Source: Eunapius fragilis
Lineage: Eukaryota; Porifera; Demospongiae; Spongillida; Spongillidae
NCBI GenBank assembly: GCA_963681505.1
Contig: OY811974.1
Span: 2,930,511 to 2,994,510, forward strand
DNA: 64,000 nucleotides
Direction: 5' to 3'
Positions within the stretch are counted from its first letter, which is position 1. Every line of letters starts with the position of its first letter. The translations under genes were made by a program, and so were the position numbers. This document shows positions 14,301 to 24,631 of this stretch, piece by piece. Under the pieces are notes generated by a model. The model had not been told where the DNA came from and searched no databases. It worked only from the letters and a program-made list of their open reading frames with translations.

Positions 14301-17300
14301 AGCAGTTTAATAGCTTACCATCACATGTTGATTTGTCAGAATTCAATACATAGCCAGTTCTACATGAGCAAGAGAAATTTCCAACTGCGTTGTTGCAGAT
14401 TTGAGAACAGCCTCCATTGCTGGTCAAGCACTCATCAATATCTATGAAAGGATGTGATAAAACTCAATGCAAGAAGCAGTTTAATAGCTTACCATCACAT
14501 GTTGATTTGTCAGAATTCAATACATAGCCAGTTCTACATGAGCAAGAGAAATTTCCAACTGCGTTGTTGCCGATTTGAGAACAGCCTCCATTGCTGGTCA
14601 AGCACTCATCAATATCTATGAAAGGATGTGATAAAACTCAATGCTAGAAGCAGTTTAATAGCTTACCATCACATGTTGATTTGTCAGAATTCAATACATA
14701 GCCAGTTCTACATGAGCAAGAGAAATTTCCAACTGCGTTGTTGCAGACTTGAGAACAGCCTCCATTGCTGGTCAAGCACTCATCAATATCTATGAAACGA
14801 CGTGATAAAACTCAATGCAAGAAGTAATTTAATAGCTTACCATCACATGTTTGTTTGTCAGAATTCAATACATAGCCAGTTCTACATGAGCAAGAGAAAT
14901 TTCCGACTGCATTGTTGCAGATTTGAGAACAGCCTCCATTGCTGGTCAAGCACTCATCAATATCTATGAAAGGACGTGATAAAACTCAATGCAAGAAGCA
15001 ATTTAATAGCATACCATCACACCGTGATTGGTCAGAATTCAATATATAGCCAGTTCTACATGAGCAAGAGAAATTTCCGACTGCGTTGTCGCAGATTTGA
15101 GAACAGCCTCCATAGCTGGTCAAGCACTCATCAATATCTATGAAAGGGTGTGATAAAACTCAATGCAAGATACAATTTAATAGCTTACCATCACACGTTG
15201 ATTGGTCAGAAGTCAATATATAGCCAGTTCTACATGAGCAAGAGTAATTTCCGACCGCGTTGTTGCAGATTTGAGAACAGCCTCCATTGCTGGTCAAGCA
15301 CTCATCAATATCTATGAAAGGACGTGATAAAACTCAATGCAAGAAGTAATTTAATAGCTTACCATCACATGTTTGTTTGTCAGAATTCACGACATAGCCA
15401 GTTCTACATGAACAAGAGAAATTTCCGACTGTGTTGTTGCAGATTTGAGAACAGCCTCCATTGCTGGTCAAGCATTCATCAATATCTATGAAAGGGTGTG
15501 ATAAAACTCAATGCAAGAAGCAATCTAATAGCTTACCATCACACCGTGATTGGTCAGAATTCAATATATAGCCAGTTCTACATGAGCAAGAGAAATTTCC
15601 GACTGCGTTGTCGCAGATTTGAGAACAGCCTCCATTGTTGGTCAAGCACTCATCAATATCTATGAAAGGATGTGATAAAACTCAATGCAAGAAGTAAATT
15701 AATAGCTTACCATCACATGTTGATTTGTCAGAATTCAATACATAGCCAGTTCTACATGAGCAAGAGAAATTTCCAACTGCGTTGTTGCAGATTTGAGAAC
15801 AGCCTCCATTGCTGGTCAAGCACTCATCAATATCTATGAAAGGGTGTGATAAAACTCAATGCAAGAAGCAGTTTAATAGCTTACCATCACATGTTGATTT
15901 GTCAGAATTCAATACATAGCCAGTTCTACATGAGCAAGAGAAATTTCCGATAGCGTTTTTACAGATTTGAGAACAGCCTCCATTGCTGGTCATGCACTCA
16001 TCAATATCTATGAAAGGGTGCGATAAAACTCAATGCAAGAAGCAGTTTAATAGCTTACCATCACATGTTGATTTGTCAGAATTCAATACATAGCCAGTTC
16101 TACATGAGCAAGAGAAATTTCCGACTGCGTTATTACAGATTTGAGAACAGCCTCCATTGCTGGTCAAGCACTCATCAATATCTATGAAAGGATGTGATAA
16201 AACTCAATGCAAGAAGCAATTTAATAGCTTACCATCACATATTTGTTTGTCAGAATTCAATACATAGCCAGTTCTACATGAACAAGAGAAATTTCCGACT
16301 GCGTTGTTGCAGATTTGAGAACAGCCTCCATTGCTGGTCAAGCACTCATCAATATCTATGAAAGGATGTGATAAAACTCAATGCAAAAAGCAATTTAATA
16401 GCTTACCATCACATGTTGATTGGTCAGAATTCAATATATAGCCAGTTCTACATGAGCAAGAGAAATTTCCAACTGCGTTGTTGCAGATTTGAGAACAGCC
16501 TCCATTGCTGGTCAAGCACTCATCAATATCTATGAAAGGATGTGATAAAACTCAATGCAAAAAGCAATTTAATAGCTTACCATCACATGTTTGTTTGTCA
16601 GAATTCAATACATAGCCAGTTCTACATGAACAAGAGAAATTTCCGACTGCGTTGTTGCAGATTTGAGAACAGCCTCCGTTGCTGGTCAAGCACTCATCAA
16701 TATCTATGAAAGGGTTGATAAAACTCAATGTAAGAAGCAATTTAATAGCTTACCATCACACGTTGATTGGTCAGAATTCAATACATAGCCAGTTCTACAT
16801 GAGCAAGAGTAATTTCCGACCGCGTTGTTGCAGACTTGAGAACAGCCTCCATTGCTGGTCAAGCACTCATCAATATCTATGAAAGGATGTGATAAAACTC
16901 AATGCAAAAAGCAATTGAATAGCTTACCATCACATGTTGATTTGTCAGAATTCAATACATAGCCAGTTCTACATGAGCAAGTGAAATTTCCGACTGCGTT
17001 GTTGCAGATTTGAGAACAGCCTCCATTGCTGGTCATGCACTCATCAATATCTATGAAAGGGTGTGATAAAACTCAATGCAAGAAGCAATTTAATAGCTTA
17101 CCATCACACCGTGATTGGTCAGAATTCAATATATAGCCAGTTCTACATGAGCAAGAGAAATTTCCAACTGTGTTGTTGCAGATTTGAGAACAGCCTCCAT
17201 TGCTGGTCATGCACTCATCAATATCTATGAAAGGGTGTGATAAAACTCAATGTAAGAAGCAATTGAATAGCTTACCATCACACGTTAATTGGTCAGAATT

Positions 17301-19095
17301 CAATATATAGCCAGTTCTACATGAGCAAGAGAAATTTCCAACTGCGTTGTTGCAGATTTGAGAACAGCCTCCTTTGCTGGTCATGCACTCATCAATATCT
17401 ATGAAAGGGTGTGATAAAACTCAATGTAAGAAGCAATTGAATAGCTTACCATCACACGTTGATTGGTCAGAATTCAATATATAGCCAGTTCTACATGAGC
17501 AAGAGAAATTTCCGACTGCGTTGTTGCAGATTTGAGAACAGCCTCCTTTGCTGGTCATGCACTCATCAATATCTATGAAAGGGTGTGATAAAACTCAATG
17601 TAAGAAGCAATTGAATAGCTTACCATCACACGTTGATTGGTCAGAATTCAATATATAGCCAGTTCTACATGAGCAAGAGAAATTTCCGACTGCGTTGTTG
17701 CAGATTTGAGAACAGCCTCCATTGCTGGTCATGCACTCATCAATATCTATGAAAGGGTATGATAAAACTCAATGTAAGAAGCAATTTAATAGCTTACCAT
17801 CACACGTTGATTGGTCAGAATTCAATATATAGCCAGTTCTACATGAGCAAGAGAAATTTCCAACTGCGTTGTTGCAGATTTGAGAACAGCCTCCATTGCT
17901 GGTCATGCACTCATCAATATCTATGAAAGGGTGTGATAAAACTCAATGTAAGAAGCAATTGAATAGCTTACCATCACACGTTGATTGGTCAGAATTCAAT
18001 ATATAGCCAGTTCTACATGAGCAAGAGAAATTTCCAACTGCGTTGTTGCAGATTTGAGAACAGCCTCCTTTGCTGGTCATGCACTCATCAATATCTATGA
18101 AAGGGTGTGATAAAACTCAATGTAAGAAGCAATTGAATAGCTTACCATCACACGTTGATTGGTCAGAATTCAATATATAGCCAGTTCTACATGAGCAAGA
18201 GAAATTTCCGACTGCGTTGTTGCAGATTTGAGAACAGCCTCCATTGCTGGTCATGCACTCATCAATATCTATGAAAGGGTGTGATAAAACTCAATGTAAG
18301 AAGCAATTTAATAGCTTACCATCACACGTTGATTGGTCAGAATTCAATATATAGCCAGTTCTACATGAGCAAGAGAAATTTCCAACTGCGTTGTTGCAGA
18401 TTTGAGAACAGCCTCCATTGCTGGTCAAGCACTCATCAATATCTGAATTGAATATCAATGGATGCTATGACATGAGTATGAATTTCTGATATACAAAACT
18501 GACCTATGCAAATACTTGTTGTACTGTTAAATGTGTAACCAGACCTGCAGGAACAACTGATGTTTTCAGATATGTTGTTGCAGATGGCATGGCAATCTTT
18601 ATACTTGGCCTCGCAGTGATTGATACTACCTGAAAGTGTATATCAACATTGCTAGTAATTTGTTGTATGTTGTTTAGGAGGTTTTGCCTGATTATGGCAT
18701 CATTGCAAATTTTCTGATTGCTATTTAATATCTGTTCTGTTTGCTCCATGTGCTACTCGAAAAATGCTGCATGAATATTCCCAGCTATCTATTTTCTTGC
18801 CTTCTACGAATCTGCCATGCATTTCAGCCTACTGGATGCATAAACCCAGGATACTCTACCCATCAATCACAACCCATTCACACCAAATTCGTTGTTAGTT
18901 ATACGCCATAAATGTTGGATCAGGGACATTGCCGTGCTATAATAAGTGGTCAGGTCATTGTTATTAGGTGGGAGGTTTGGTGTGTGTTACCTTCTGTTGT
19001 GTTGTTGATGAAGGAGCCAGTGTCACAACAACAGGAGCAATTTAGACCATCGTTGCTGTTACAGATCTGTGTGCATGCTTGACCTTCTGTTATGC
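1588..19095 (-). CDS. Giant multi-exon EGF-repeat protein gene (partial; about 95 EGF exons)
   Basis: This is the visible body of a gene read from high to low coordinates. Two diverged EGF exons lead into 54 type B and 39 type A exons, roughly 3,800 residues of EGF repeat. Each typical exon is 123 bases, starts after an AG acceptor (TTTCATAG in B, ACCACAG in A) and ends at GTAAGC or GTTAGT, with the codon split after base 1 on both sides (phase 1-1). Domains have six cysteines, a D-x-D/N-E calcium motif before Cys1 and the C-x-N-x4-F-x-C Asp/Asn hydroxylation pattern, so they are calcium-binding EGF domains of the fibrillin/Notch kind. Such proteins are normally secreted or cell-surface rods. 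No signal peptide, transmembrane segment or terminal exon was found, so the gene extends beyond what is visible. I did not check every exon for stops; those I sampled across the arrays are open. Confidence 0.85.
5042..8183 (-). repeat. Higher-order dimers in type A array (calcium-site Glu alternately lost)
   Basis: Exons starting near 5091, 5625, 5981, 6693, 7049, 7405, 7761 and 8117 read DVNAC or DLNAC instead of DVNEC. The last five are spaced exactly 356 bases apart, so normal and Glu-to-Ala domains alternate. The N-E pair just before Cys1 belongs to the calcium site of cbEGF domains, so the altered domains should bind calcium poorly or not at all. The dimer spacing shows that two-exon blocks were copied together. 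Confidence 0.8.
8326..8861. mobile_element. 536-base miniature inverted-repeat element in an EGF intron, TA target duplication
   Basis: The intron between type A exons 39 and 38 is 595 bases instead of 55. The extra sequence starts ATGATATAGATCG and ends with the near-complement CGATCTATCAT, and both ends are flanked by TA. Subterminal GCCTAC/GTAGGC words occur in both orientations near the ends. The TA duplication fits a Tc1/mariner-like nonautonomous element. Short open frames inside (8390-8656, 8517-8846) have no recognisable domain and are treated as chance. The intron splice sites remain intact. Confidence 0.6.
8899..9021 (-). CDS. Type A EGF exon 39 (first type A exon in gene order)
   Basis: A 123-base phase 1-1 exon reading [12 protein letters not shown], then [15 protein letters not shown] and [13 protein letters not shown]. 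The acceptor side reads GGTCAACACAG and the donor GTTAGT. It is separated from the main type A array by the inserted element at 8326-8861 and adjoins the type B array on its other side, so it marks the family boundary. Confidence 0.85.
9022..9104 (-). other. Hybrid 83-base intron at the type B/type A boundary
   Basis: Read on the minus strand, the 5' part (GTGCGCTATTAAAT, then CTTGCATT) resembles type B introns, while the 3' part (GGTCGGAGGTAATTA, then TTATGGTCAACACAG) resembles type A introns. The junction of the two exon families therefore lies inside an intron, as expected for exon shuffling or intron-mediated recombination. Confidence 0.6.
9105..9221 (-). CDS. Last type B EGF exon, two codons shorter
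   Basis: This exon is 117 bases rather than 123. The segment before Cys6 reads [11 protein letters not shown] where other copies have [13 protein letters not shown], an in-frame loss of Ser-Asp. Its acceptor is TTTTGCAG and its donor GTGCGC, both more diverged than in the main array, as expected for an array edge that escapes homogenisation. Confidence 0.8.
9274..18442 (-). repeat. Type B EGF exon array: 53 units of about 174 bases
   Basis: Exon starts run from 18442 down to 9569 and 9396 at 174-base steps, with one-base slips near the low end. Each unit is a 123-base exon plus a 51-base intron beginning GTAAGCTATTAAATTG and ending CCTTTCATAG. The domain begins [12 protein letters not shown], continues [15 protein letters not shown] and ends [13 protein letters not shown]. 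The calcium motif D-I-D-E and the C-x-N-x4-F-x-C hydroxylation pattern are retained, and N-F-S is a sequon. With the 117-base edge exon this makes 54 type B exons. Intron sequence is as uniform as exon sequence. Confidence 0.9.
10800..15660 (-). repeat. Higher-order repeats of nine and six units inside type B array
   Basis: Shared private variants mark copied blocks. The variant TCACGACATA starts at 11211, 11385, 12777, 12951, 13821, 13995 and 15387, giving offsets of 1566 (9 x 174) and 1044 (6 x 174) bases. The variant GTTGTCGCAG lies near 11605 and 13171, again 1566 apart. Neighbouring variants (an ACCGTGATTGG-like unit and GCATTGTTGCAGACTTGAG) follow in the same order, so multi-exon blocks were duplicated together. 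Confidence 0.75.
18504..18629 (-). CDS. Diverged EGF exon upstream of type B array
   Basis: A 126-base phase 1-1 exon with acceptor CACTTTCAG and donor GTCAGT. It reads [12 protein letters not shown], then [15 protein letters not shown], then [15 protein letters not shown]: six cysteines in EGF spacing. The calcium motif is weak (S-I-N-H), so calcium binding is doubtful. It joins in phase to the exon at 18991-19095 upstream and to the first type B exon (18442) downstream. N-I-S and N-S-T sequons are present. Confidence 0.75.
   Translation of the reverse strand, partial: VVSITARPSIKIAMPSATTYLKTSVVPAGLVTHLTVQQVFA
18991..19095 (-). CDS. Most 5' EGF-like exon seen (shortened domain)
   Basis: A 105-base phase 1-1 exon between acceptor CTCACCCCAG and donor GTAACA. 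It reads [16 protein letters not shown], then [19 protein letters not shown]. The C-x3-C and C-x-C pattern is EGF-like but Cys1 and Cys6 are not in the usual places, and an extra CC is present, so this is a degenerate or partial domain. No upstream signal-peptide exon was found up to 19.7 kb. Confidence 0.6.
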
Positions 19096-19432
19096 CTGGG
19101 GTGAGAGGTGGTATAAATGTAATACCAGTTAAAATACCCTCCACAGCTAAGCAATAATAAGATACTTGTTTCCGATGCAAAACGTAAAATTGAAATTGAG
19201 TGTATGTTTAATGGGTACACTTAGTAGTAGTAGTTTTCTTCAGACACAATTCAAACAATCTAATCATTCATGATAGTAGAACCAATAAAACACTCTGTGT
19301 GAGAAGGTGGCGTATTGGATCAAAAGGCAATGGCGGTGTATCAAGGAGCAACCAAGTGTCTAATAATAACTAGCCCAAATTTTCGCACACATACAACATA
19401 ATGTCCTTCAAAGGGGTGAATGTAGTAATGAA

Positions 19433-19664
19433 ACAAGTAAAACAAAACCTTCTCTATGAGAAAGTTGGTGGGATATAGGATTTGAAGGCAATGGAGGCGT
19501 GAGGGTCTGTAAAATGTCATAGTCCTATATTTAGCACGTTTGTAGCATATACTATGTTCGTATGCTAGGACTATTAGACCCTTGCTTCCTTGCTTTTTAC
19601 ACTACCATTGCCTTCAAATCCTTTATGCCACCAACTTTCTCATAGAGGTTTTTTATTTACTTTT
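19433..19664. mobile_element. Foldback miniature element, copy 1
   Basis: The left end starts ACAAGTAAAACAAAACC, then TTCTCTATGAGAAAG and TTGGTGGGATATAGGA. The right end is its reverse complement (CCACCAACTTTCTCAT, then ATTTAC). The arms are about 70 bases with a short centre containing CCTATATTTAGCA. A second, better preserved copy is at 24343-24631. A related fragment (GAGAAGGTGGCG, then AAAAGGCAATGG) lies at 19301-19336. No target duplication was identified. Confidence 0.7.
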
Positions 19665-19810
19665 TTCATTCATTTTTTCTTTGTTCGTGCACATTGATTC
19701 GTAATGTTCAGCCACCAGTGTCATATTGTAAACCAAGCTTTGTAAGAGTAGGTAGCTACATTTACATACCTTTGAATAACTTTATCGGTTTACTCTTTAG
19801 ATGGCCTCGT

Positions 19811-19939
19811 TTAGTTTTGCATGGTACGCTTAGCCTTCCCGTACCGCACTCTATTCGCCAAACGAGCAGATTCAGGACTCTTCCAATAACGTTGCCTTTT
19901 AGCGGACCATTTTTTCTCGGGTCCCCTTGATGCCGCCAT
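19811..19939 (-). pseudogene. Basic Lys/Arg-rich repeat ORF fragment (possible Helitron ORF start)
   Basis: A 42-codon ORF starts MAASRGPEKKWSAKRQRYWK, continues SPESARLANRVRYGKAKR and then stops. The RYWKSPESARLA-type motif resembles the repeated R-Y-x3-P-E segments found in long basic N-terminal regions of Helitron-like replication/helicase proteins of invertebrates; that link is from memory of the pattern only. The plus-strand fragment at 23909-24250 has the same style. No Rep or helicase domain is present. Confidence 0.3.
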
Positions 19940-20196
19940 TTTTACTTTAAGATATCTAAAATGTTACCTAATTATGCGTCTTACATATACCGTATAGTGG
20001 ATTGTTTACCAAAATTTAACATCGGCTATTTTTTATGAAAGCGGCTCTTCCAGTCTATTCTGAAGCTATTGGTGAAATTTTCATTGTTTAAAAGTGTTAC
20101 TATCCCGACTTATGCGTTGCTAAGAAGAAGGAGGAGGAGACTATGTTCCGGGACTATGTACGAGGGCGGGCAGTACCCTTTTGTTCTCTACAACCG

Positions 20197-20709
20197 CAGG
20201 GCTGGCGGAAGCTCTTTAGGATTGGTCCGGCGAAGAGGTGGAAACTTACAGCAAAGGGGTATGGGGGAGCGCTATAAGCTTCCCCACCGCTCCGCCCCAG
20301 CCGCTTCGCACTTTTTAAGTCAAAAAACATAGCATTTGTATGCATCACTTTATATATGCTAGCAATCATTAAATGATTCAACCGTTGCTGGTTCATAGTG
20401 GCTCGCAGATAGAACTTCACTCGCCTCAAGGGCCGCTCACTCACTGCAGGCATTACTAAAATGAGATGGCCAACATGCACGGCAAAGCTGGCCAAAAAGC
20501 ATCCTTTCTCCAATTGTGAGGGACCTTAAATGCGCTCTTTCATCTGAATTAGCAACCTTAAACCTTTCTCAAATACACCGTTTGCATGGAAAGGCAAATT
20601 GCATGGGAGGATACATTTGCAGCCATTATAATTGTACATGTACACTGAATTAATTAACTAGAAAATGGGCGTGGTTGGGTAAAAATACGAACCTGTTCCG
20701 CCAGCCCTG
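20197..20709. mobile_element. 513-base nonautonomous hAT-like element with 5-base target duplication
   Basis: The left terminus CAGGGCTGGCGGAA and right terminus TTCCGCCAGCCCTG are perfect 14-base inverted repeats. They are flanked directly by AACCG on both sides (20192-20196 and 20710-20714). CAGGG-type ends are typical of hAT elements, which usually make 8-base duplications, though some groups make 5 or 6. No transposase is encoded. The open frames here (20069-20332, 20154-20513) cross the element boundary and are rejected as genes. Confidence 0.65.
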
Positions 20710-20857
20710 AACCGCGCGGTTCTGTAACATAAAAGAAAGACGAAACTGCTCATTTTTGACTTCTAGTTCGATTGCTATCACAAGCTAAACGATCCGATCG
20801 AGCGATTAAACCCCTATGGCAGTGCGTCATCATTAGTGACTGGACGTACTGATGACA

Positions 20858-20931
20858 TACTCTGCATACCACCGGATAATAGCTAATAATAATAATAGAA
20901 TACTAGCGGTTATCCGGAGGTATGCAGAGTA
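20858..20931. repeat. 74-base foldback repeat
   Basis: TACTCTGCATACC followed by ACCGGATAA is mirrored by the reverse complement TTATCCGGAGGTATGC then AGAGTA. The arms of about 22 bases flank an AATAATAATAATAG loop. It may be a tiny miniature element or a solo terminal pair. Confidence 0.55.
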
Positions 20932-22215
20932 CCCATGTACGATTTTAAATTGGAATACCCCATTGCAATTGCATGGCTTACGCTTTTCGTTTCCATCATT
21001 TGCAGATCATCTCTGTATGAAGGATGATTCAAAGCCTCATTATCTTTCTACACGAGTGTGTTAGAATTGGGCATTTATAAGTCCATGCATGTTATTACTT
21101 GTGTCACCCGTATCCATGTTGATTCTATTTTACTCTAGCTAACCCGTGGTGAAAATTCATCTGCACAAGGTATTTGCGATGATTCGGCGCCTGTTTCATA
21201 TTTCATGCATGTAAAGTGATGCCCAAACAATCTCCGCGGGCGCAGATCGGGCGAAATAATTCATATTTGAGTCGATCAGTATACTGTTCTATATTTTAAT
21301 TAATGCTGTCACTCTTTTGGTTTCATGTTTACATTCATGAGGGCCGTCCGCGTTCCTCTATAATCCGCTCATTATAATTATCTACAAAGCATTTTAGTGT
21401 TTTGCTGCCGAATTCATTTGCTGCCTAAATTGCAGTCAACCGGTTATAATAGCGATTTCACAGACTACAAGTGAATGTACTGTTGCTAACACTGTGCCTG
21501 CTGCTGGACATATATACTAAGTCATATAGAGTGATATGTTTTGGTATTTATTGACAGACAAGATCAATCATGAACTGAACGAATGCAAATATTTTGGTTA
21601 TGTTAGTCGCGATATCCTTCGGCATGATGCATAATCTGATGTCTAAATACATAGTAACAAAGGTCATGTATGTTTAGGTTTTATTTACAAATCATAAACG
21701 CGTACTTAAGACGTGTACGTGTAAAATCTCAGGAAAAAAATCCCTGTGGGGACTGTCTATGCGGCTCATGCGACTGTGCATGAGCGTTCTATGTAATATG
21801 CGTACTCGCGCTTAAATACATGCGGTACATACACAAGCGAATGGGGGCGTGGAGACCCTGCATGCACATTATTCTACCACCTTCACTTACAGAATAGTCG
21901 CGATAGTCCCAGCGCCAGTAGCAGCACCACATGCGCTTGCATTGCCGGTTGTTCCCTCCTACGTTTACTGGAGCGTTTAGGAACAGATCTTTTATATAGA
22001 CATGCGTGTGTCAAATTCGGTTGAATTCCTGCTAATCGCGGTGCAAGGATTCGTTGTTGAGTAAACAGCGCGGTAATTAACACGCGCGTGCAACTTGAAC
22101 GGTTTGAAGCATTCTTTGTGCGTTAACGGGGTGACACCGGCATTCACAGACTAAGCCCGCAACAAATAGCTAGGAATCGACTAAAATGCCGCGCATATAT
22201 TTTCGTCCAGTTAAC
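20932..22215. other. No gene recognised
   Basis: Moderately AT-rich unique sequence with only short chance frames. No splice-bounded coding segment, RNA gene or clear repeat was recognised. Confidence 0.5.
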
Positions 22216-22227
22216 TTTGTATGCGCG

Positions 22228-22280
22228 TTGTTGTGTGTGTGCGTGTGTGTACATGTGTGCGCGCATGCGTTATGTGTGTA

Positions 22281-22327
<47 letters not shown>

Positions 22328-22330
22328 ACG
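22228..22330. repeat. (TG)n microsatellite
   Basis: Long TG run with GC and AC interruptions, and CG-containing flanks. Open frames across it are low-complexity artefacts. Confidence 0.9.
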
Positions 22331-22643
22331 CGTTGTAAAGTTGTAAAGTTAGCAAGGCTATACACACACTTATCAGGAACTACGATTGTAGTTCCTATAT
22401 AGGAATTGACCAAGATCGTGAAATCATTTAAAACAACCGCGACCCGCCTATAACTCGCGTACCGTGAAACGGATAGTGTAGCTCTTTGTTGCTATCGAAC
22501 CAGAATGCAAGACGGTCATTTTAATGTTTTATTCCAGTCTTCGAACTGTTTGCTTTTAGAGAACAAAAAAGGTCGTGTTGTACCACGTCCCCATGCCAAT
22601 TATTCTCCGTCGTCGTCATCGTCCTGTATAGACAGCAAAAAAA

Positions 22644-22769
22644 TTTACAAACTGTATCAGGACGAATTTCCCAACAGAGTATGTACCAGATATGATATAA
22701 CCATGAATATGAACATATCATACCTGGTACATGCTCTGTTGGGAAATTCGTCCTGATATAGGTTGTAAA
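22644..22769. mobile_element. 126-base foldback element
   Basis: Two arms of about 55 bases are reverse complements with few mismatches. The left begins TTTACAAACTGTATCAGGA and contains TTTCCCAACAGAG. The right ends with TCCTGATATAGGTTGTAAA. The loop is about 16 bases. This is a typical solo foldback or miniature inverted-repeat structure, noncoding. Confidence 0.7.
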
Positions 22770-22984
22770 AAATTGGCTGTGTATACTAAATGATGATAAC
22801 AAACGGTAATGGTACCACATGCTGAACACTCTGCCCGGCTGTTACCACATGAGAAATGATCGATTCTTCAACTATTGGTTCACGCATCACAACCTTCTTC
22901 ACCTTACATATATAAATACTTCATAATGGCTTAGGATCACCAGGTAACCTTTTCTGCAGTAAAGGGCATGTGTCAGATTGAAGC

Positions 22985-23395
22985 CTAAGACATCTGCTTC
23001 TGTCGCGTGGTGAGTCGTATCTGCTCTATAGGTACAGGACCTCTCTACCTATCCAAACTGAATTTGAAGCGATGTGATTACGCATGCCGAAATTTATAAA
23101 GCGGGTTCATATATCGGACGTTGTAATACTGGCACAGAGAATGACAGGACTCCAAAAATATATTCTGTATTAGAGAAATGGTGCAGTATGAATTAAGTCT
23201 TGAAAATAGGACGTCGATAGCGTTTAATTTCGGACGTTGTGCAGATTCAAATGCAATGTATTTTATACCATTTGAGTCACGGCTGTGAAAGTATGTCATT
23301 GCCGTATCGAGAGAGTTATTACGTTAGTAACTCGACCCCGATTATGAACTCATTAAAAAACGCGACCCGCTTCTAACAGGACTCCTGACGAACAG
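22985..23395. repeat. Interspersed repeat, second copy of the 0.7 kb family
   Basis: Contains GTACAGGACCTCTCTACC, AACTGAATTTGAAGCGAT and ATCGGACGTTGTAATACTGG in the same order as in the 30.64-30.90 kb foldback copy, and CCAAAAATATATT as in the 0.68-1.13 kb copy. A CGCGACCCGC word occurs both before (22440) and after (23362), suggesting a larger element boundary. Noncoding. Confidence 0.5.
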
Positions 23396-23908
23396 ATTAC
23401 TTATCTGGTCGTCATCATCGTACAAGAAGGCAACAACAAGCAGTTACGTGATTGTTTGATGTCACAAAACCGCGTGGTTGTAGAGAACTTTCCAAACTCG
23501 TACCCAGTCTCACGTACTTCTCGTTCTTCTTCTTCTTCTTGTTCTTGACACGCATAACTTCGAATAGGAACACTTGTAAGAAATGAAAATCACACCAATG
23601 GCTTGTTGGCATTCTCGTCAAAACGTCTCGAGGCTACATGACATATATTGGTGGTTGTGTTAGCAAATCACGTATAGTTAAGCTTACTGCACTGGCGCGA
23701 CTCGGATAGGTCATACTTCGCTTTTTTTACGAAGTACTAGCAGTATACATGATGTAATCAAGTGTGTACGGTCTGGGCACTACACGTAGAGATAACTCTA
23801 TCCAGTGTTGCAATTAATAACGTGCACGTGCGTACTATAATCATTCTTGTGCTTCGATCGTTGTAGGTTTGACGCTCTTTGTAACTTAGTGAAGTTGTTT
23901 TTCTAAAA

Positions 23909-24250
23909 ATGCCTTCATGTCAGGAAAAGAAGAAAGCCAAACAACGAGCAAAGTACCTCAAAACTTGAGACGACGTATTAGATTCAGCTCGTCGCGAGCG
24001 GAAAACTACAAAGCAGAGCCTGAAAAGAAACGGGCCTCTCAACGTGAAAAATATCGAGCAGAGCCTGAAAAGAAACGGACCTCTCGCCGCGCAAGGTATC
24101 GAACAGATCCTTAAATGGAACGGACCTCTCGACGTACATGGTCGAGCAGATCCTGAAAGGAACGGGCTGCTAAAAGACAGCGATATTGCCATAGTTCTGC
24201 ATGCATGAACGTGCATCTCACTCGGCGAAAAGAGTTAAAGTCACTCAAAG
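23909..24250 (+). pseudogene. Broken basic-repeat ORF (possible Helitron N-terminus)
   Basis: It starts MPSCQEKKKAKQRAKYLK and hits a stop. A shifted frame then continues with two tandem Y-(K/R)-A-E-P-E-K-K-R-(A/T)-S repeats, stops after YRTDP and continues again with RAAKRQRY. The 15-residue repeat and the KRQRY word match the minus-strand fragment at 19811-19939. Frameshifts and stops show it is a pseudogene. It is truncated before the foldback element at 24343. The Helitron assignment is inference from the repeat style only. Confidence 0.35.
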
Positions 24251-24342
24251 GTATGTCGTACCTTTACAACCTCCCTCTCATATCAAGATGGATTACTTAA
24301 CATGCTACGGCCCATAATCGGGTATGAATAAAAATCAATGAA

Positions 24343-24631
24343 ACAAGTAAATAAAAAACATTCTCTACGAGAAAGTTGGTGGGATATAGGATTTAAAGGC
24401 AATGGTGGTCTAAAAAGGAAGGAAACAAGGGTAAGGGAAAATGGAATAGTCCTATATTTAGCAACACATCTATATATGTATGTAGGATATAGTATGTTGT
24501 TCGTGTGCTAAATATAGGACTATTCCATTTTCCCTTATCAGTAGACCCTTGTTTTCTTTTTACACCACCATTGCCTTCAAATCCTATATGCCACCAACTT
24601 TCTCATAGAGAATTGTTTTTTATTTACTTGT
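24343..24631. mobile_element. Foldback miniature element, copy 2
   Basis: Ends ACAAGTAAATAAAAAACA and its complement TTTTTTATTTACTTGT. The arms include GAGAAAGTTGGTGG and GGAATAGTCCTATATTT on the left and their complements on the right, so nearly the whole element folds on itself around a TATATATGTATG centre. It is the same family as 19433-19664. It truncates the basic-repeat pseudogene region. Confidence 0.75.

Noticed and set aside
1588..18442. Regularly spaced repeats resembling a CRISPR array
   Set aside because: Units are 174-178 bases, the 'spacers' are as conserved as the repeats, and each unit encodes an EGF domain with splice sites.
20069..20513. Overlapping open frames on both strands
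   Set aside because: They cross the boundary of the inserted element at 20197-20709, so cannot be a conserved gene.
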